This document shows, in pieces, positions 61,049 through 64,000 of a stretch of 64,000 nt of DNA (position 1 is the stretch's first letter; each line of letters starts with the position of its first letter). The position numbers and the translations under genes are program-made. Source of the DNA: Chloropicon primus. Taxonomy: Eukaryota; Chlorophyta; Chloropicophyceae; Chloropicales; Chloropicaceae. The stretch spans positions 434,001 through 498,000 of the forward strand of contig CP060758.1 in NCBI GenBank assembly GCA_023205875.1, read 5' to 3'. The notes beneath the pieces were generated by a model that did not search any database, was not told where the DNA came from, and saw only the letters and a program-made list of their open reading frames with translations.

Positions 61049-61348
61049 CGTGTCGCGTCCAAAAAAAAAACGCAAAAAGACAGAGAGACAGAGAGAGGTC
61101 AAAGGGCACACGTTGTCTCACTCACGCCGCTACCGCCCTCGTCCCCTCGTCATTCCTCGATCGCGATCGTCTCGACCCCTGCGCTGCTCCTCTCCTCGGA
61201 CCTCCGCACCCTCGATCCCAACGCCCTAGGAAAACGAACGTCTTTGAACGAATAACCTTTCCTTAACGAAATACGACGCACCTCTCCCACCCACGAGGAT
61301 GCCAGGCAGTGAGGGCCTGAGGCGCGCGCACACCCAAGCATCGTCGTT

Positions 61349-61425
61349 CCTCCTCCTCCTCGTCTTCGTCCTCCTCGTCTTCGTCCTCCTCGTCTTCGTC
61401 CTCCTCGTCTTCGTCGTCTTCCCTT
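61349..61425. repeat. 15-bp minisatellite (CTCCTCGTCTTCGTC)n
   Basis: About four to five copies of a 15-bp unit in the divergent gap 61049-61616 between the MAPK15 and B9 genes. Nothing else is seen in the gap except A/T-rich runs near 61500-61525. Confidence 0.85.
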
Positions 61426-61616
61426 TGGTACAGGTACACACCAATGACCGATTGTCTTCTTCTCTCCAAAAGAAAAAGAAACCCTCCACCCCAATTTCAA
61501 ACTAAAAAAAAAAATAAAAAAGCAAGCGTCTTTCCCGCCAAGAGGAAAACGTCGCTCCTCTTCTCCTTGTTCTTCTTCTTGTTCTTCTTGCTCTGGTTGT
61601 CTTGGTCACCACCATC

Positions 61617-62972
61617 ATGGCGGAGGAAGGACCCCCTAACAACAACAACAACAATAATGATAATCATGCGTCGTCCTCCTCTGCGACGACGAGGGCGCGG
61701 GTAGGGAGCTTCTTGGAACGGAGGCTCGCACCCATAGCCTCCTCACCGAGCATGGCGTCCTCGTCGTCCCCTTTGGCTTCGCCCATGAGGGGCAAGAGGA
61801 GGAGCACGATGAGGGACGCCCTGAAGCGTTCGGTGGCCAACCTGCAGTACGGCAGGATGCTGAGCAGCGCGGTGAAGGACAAGGACTCTGGTTCGGACAA
61901 GGGCTCCCCAAGCTTGGGAGCCTTCAGGAGGTCGAGCTTCCTCCAAGGCGACAGCTTTCGCGAGGAGGACAAGGAGAACGTGGAGGCCATGCCGAGCGGG
62001 GACGTGTTCGTGATGGGGACGGTGGTGGGCCTGAGGCCGGCGGCGAACAGCGAGCTCGGGGGCTGGGGCAAGAGCCTGTGGTGCGAGTGGAAGGTGGTGA
62101 AGGACGACAAGTGGTCCATCGTCAGGGGAGGGAGGGAGGGCCTCACGCACAAGGCCCTGCCGAGCACGGACGACGGGCTCTACGTGTGGCAGAGCCCCCT
62201 GAACGTGCAGCTGAGGACGAAGACGAGCTTTGATTGGCCAAAGCTGTGTTTCACGATCTTCGAGAGGGACGGCCTCATGTCCACGGACACGGTCTTCGGC
62301 TACTCCCTCGTGTCCCTTCCCATGGAGCCCGGGTACCACCGCCTGGAGGCCAAGTGCTGGCGGCCCACCTCCAGGGTCAAGTGCATCGACTGTGAGTTGA
62401 GCGTGGCTTACACGGGGATCAGGCCGGAGCTGAGGAGCAAAAGTCTGATCTGGCAGAGGGAAGGACCTTACATGAACATGCAGACCGTTGGCATCGGGGC
62501 GATCGAGCTCGAGCTGAACATCGTGTTCTCCAAGGAGATCGACGAGCTCTTCGATATCGAGCTCACCGAGACGGAGGCCAGCAAGTCGTCGCAGGGCGAC
62601 TTGCTGGCGAGCAAAGGGAACGGAGCCTCCTCTCTCGCGGAGGAGCCCCAGAGCGAGGGCCTGAGGATCGTGAGGAGCAGGAGGGGAAAGAGGTTCAACG
62701 AGGTCACTTCGAGCCTTGTGGCCGCGAACATGATGAAGAAATCCGTCGGCAAGAAGTTTGATCCCATGTCCAACCCCGCCTCCCCCTTTCCTTCGAGCCA
62801 GGCGGCCCAGGGGTCCGCGGGAGGCGTCGACTCTGTGCTCTCCCCGGCGGACCAAGCCCGGGCGGACAGGAGGCAAAGAATGCAAGCCCTCATGCAAGAC
62901 AGGGAGCAGAGAAGGGCGGAGCGGGCCCAGAGGAAAAACACCCTCGAGGACCAACCGGGCGACGCGGCTTGA
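61617..62972 (+). CDS. B9-domain protein (ciliary transition zone type)
   Basis: 451 residues from ATG 61617. A disordered Asn/Ser-rich N-terminus is followed by a B9 (C2-like) domain from about residue 125: VFVMGTVVGLRPAANSELGG, SLWCEWKVVKDDKWSIV, TSFDWPKLCFTIFERDGL, TVFGYSLVSLPMEPGYHRLE, ending near IVFSKEIDELFDIEL. B9D1, B9D2 and MKS1 form the tectonic-like transition-zone complex gating the cilium. The domain is most like B9D1/B9D2, but the protein is twice their length, with a long basic C-terminal tail; MKS1 is another possibility. The last exon's 3' end is partly duplicated downstream. Confidence 0.75.
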   Translation: MAEEGPPNNNNNNNDNHASSSSATTRARVGSFLERRLAPIASSPSMASSSSPLASPMRGKRRSTMRDALKRSVANLQYGRMLSSAVKDKDSGSDKGSPSLGAFRRSSFLQGDSFREEDKENVEAMPSGDVFVMGTVVGLRPAANSELGGWGKSLWCEWKVVKDDKWSIVRGGREGLTHKALPSTDDGLYVWQSPLNVQLRTKTSFDWPKLCFTIFERDGLMSTDTVFGYSLVSLPMEPGYHRLEAKCWRPTSRVKCIDCELSVAYTGIRPELRSKSLIWQREGPYMNMQTVGIGAIELELNIVFSKEIDELFDIELTETEASKSSQGDLLASKGNGASSLAEEPQSEGLRIVRSRRGKRFNEVTSSLVAANMMKKSVGKKFDPMSNPASPFPSSQAAQGSAGGVDSVLSPADQARADRRQRMQALMQDREQRRAERAQRKNTLEDQPGDAA

Positions 62973-62984
62973 GGAATGGAGTTC

Positions 62985-63345
62985 ACTGGTAGTGGTGACT
63001 TGACTTGATCGATTGCGAGAAACGATAGATAGAAGCCTTCCTCCTGTAACTTGCACCACCTGCACCCTTCCTCAGAGGGAGGAAAAACACCCTCGAGGAC
63101 CAACCGAGCCTCGACGTCCTCCTTGCGCGTCGTGATGTAATTTTACGCATTTTACGTATCTTCCGAAAAACGATAGAAGCCTCCCCCAACTTGTACCACC
63201 TGCATCCTCCTTCCTCTTGTAACTTGCACCACCTCCTTCCTCCTGTTCCTCCGCCTCCTCTCTCGGGCCTGAGGATCGTGAGGAGCAGGAGGGGAAAGAG
63301 GTTCAACAAGAGGCACTTCGAGCCGCGAACATGACGAAGAAAGCC
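62985..63345. repeat. Scrambled partial copies of the B9 gene 3' end
   Basis: GGAAAAACACCCTCGAGGAC, the end of the B9 coding region (62932), recurs at 63079. GGGCCTGAGGATCGTGAGGA, GCAGGAGGGGAAAGAGGTTC (62658-62699) recurs at 63265-63306. GAAGCCTTCCTCCTGTAACT-like units occur at 63033 and 63177. Order differs from the gene, so this is a local rearranged duplication. Confidence 0.8.
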
Positions 63346-63427
63346 ATTGCACCTCATCCCCCATCTCCCCCTCCCTCCCCCGTCCATTCCTCATTCATTC
63401 TATTCATTCATTCGTCCTCCTCCCGCG

Positions 63428-64000
63428 ATGGCGACGGTGGAGACGATGGCGTCGTCGCAGCACTCCTCCTCCTCCTCCTCATCTTTGGCCGTCAAGGAGG
63501 TCGTATCCTTGCTGGGGAAGACCACGAACGACGTCCTGTCCAGCAAAGATGCTTTCTTGGAGGACCTAAGCGCTTTGCGTAAAGATGTTTCGGCCAAGTC
63601 AGAGAAGAGCACTTCGGTGCTGAACTCCCTGATTCAGACGATAACCGAGGAGGCCCGGTCGAACATAGACCTCGTGAACAAGGTGAACAAACGGAGCGAG
63701 GCCCTTCGGGGCCTCTTCAGAGATATCGAGCAGCTTTGCGAGGAGTCGAGCCAGCTGGTGAATAGGGAGCATGTGACCAAGCTGAGCAGGGCGTCGTATA
63801 ACATCAACAAGACCGTCCAGAACACGGAGGACATCATAGCCATACCCTCCCTCGCTTTGGAGGCCCAGCAGTTCATTCAAGAGGGTCAGGAGAACGAAGA
63901 CGAGGGGGGGGTTGACCTCGTACAGGGTTACGTCGGGATCACGCAGCTCGAGGGAGCGAGCCTTTTCGCCAGGAAGGCCGTCGTGATGCAGCAGGGGGCT
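63428..64000 (+). CDS. SEC6: Exocyst subunit SEC6/EXOC3-like (partial, runs off the right edge)
   Basis: 191 codons from ATG 63428, open to the window end. A Ser-rich N-terminus is followed by long helices typical of the SEC6 N-terminus: VKEVVSLLGKTTNDVLSS, VNKRSEALRGLFRDIEQLCE, HVTKLSRASYNINKTVQNTE and IIAIPSLALEAQQFIQEG, ending LVQGYVGITQLEGASLFA. The order and spacing fit plant and animal SEC6, a core of the exocyst that tethers secretory vesicles to the plasma membrane. The C-terminal two thirds are outside the window, so other CATCHR-family subunits cannot be excluded. Confidence 0.65.
   Translation, partial: MATVETMASSQHSSSSSSSLAVKEVVSLLGKTTNDVLSSKDAFLEDLSALRKDVSAKSEKSTSVLNSLIQTITEEARSNIDLVNKVNKRSEALRGLFRDIEQLCEESSQLVNREHVTKLSRASYNINKTVQNTEDIIAIPSLALEAQQFIQEGQENEDEGGVDLVQGYVGITQLEGASLFARKAVVMQQGA

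Overview
This is a 64-kb piece of a nuclear chromosome from a small green alga. The evidence: a major LHCII chlorophyll a/b protein, plastid-type proteins (RbcX, DnaJ, LPA1-like, malonyl-CoA:ACP transacylase, a lumen protein), GC-rich tightly packed genes on both strands, few short GT-AG introns (about 80-210 nt), and the green-algal TGTAA poly(A) signal after several stops (4408, 28787, 44302, 48500). Cys/Trp-rich 29-residue ankyrin units and a permuted tRNA gene point to a prasinophyte-grade picoalga (Chloropicon-like). That placement is inference; no marker gene here proves it.

Layout. 1-11 kb: BBS7 (cut by the left edge), a KIF6-type kinesin-9, a coiled-coil protein, a SAP30-like corepressor subunit, SmB (three exons), a CCDC81-like protein and a winged-helix gene with a broken frame. 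11-16 kb: secreted FAS1/ShK protein, ankyrin relic, SANT-like gene (broken frame), intron-bearing tRNA-Val(AAC), LHCII followed by a partial tandem duplication, and a polyQ protein. 17-24 kb: F-box/ankyrin gene, full-length ABCC transporter, LPA1-like protein. 24-36 kb: P-loop kinase, lumen protein, plastid FAD synthetase-like, 2OG dioxygenase, Rossmann protein, membrane protein, SET methyltransferase, N-acetylglutamate synthase. 36-51 kb: YEATS protein, S28 peptidase, UBE2E, FabD, MBF1, RbcX, MTHFR-like, two J-proteins, cyclin L, Rossmann protein. 51-64 kb: OLA1, NEDD8, SEL1 protein, a rearranged inverted-repeat region, MAPK15/ERK7, a B9-domain protein and the start of exocyst SEC6.

The strongest unusual signal is at 56.2-59.6 kb. 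Two nearly identical 723-bp arms in inverted orientation flank a 2-kb mosaic of gene fragments. Each arm carries a tRNA-Glu(CUC) gene whose 3' half lies upstream of its 5' half: a circularly permuted tRNA gene. The halves join at 37/38 into a cloverleaf with a fully paired acceptor, anticodon and T stem and are followed by a T9 run.

Functional threads: five ciliary/flagellar genes (BBS7, KIF6-like, CCDC81-like, MAPK15/ERK7, B9), plastid biogenesis (LHCII, RbcX, LPA1-like, DnaJ, FabD, FAD synthetase), ubiquitin/NEDD8 (UBE2E, NEDD8) and chromatin/RNA factors (SAP30-like, YEATS, MBF1, SmB, cyclin L). Gene order looks eukaryotic, with no operons. Many intergenic stretches hold local tandem duplications and (GA)n/(CT)n microsatellites. 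I saw no retroelement, Polinton or virus-like genes.
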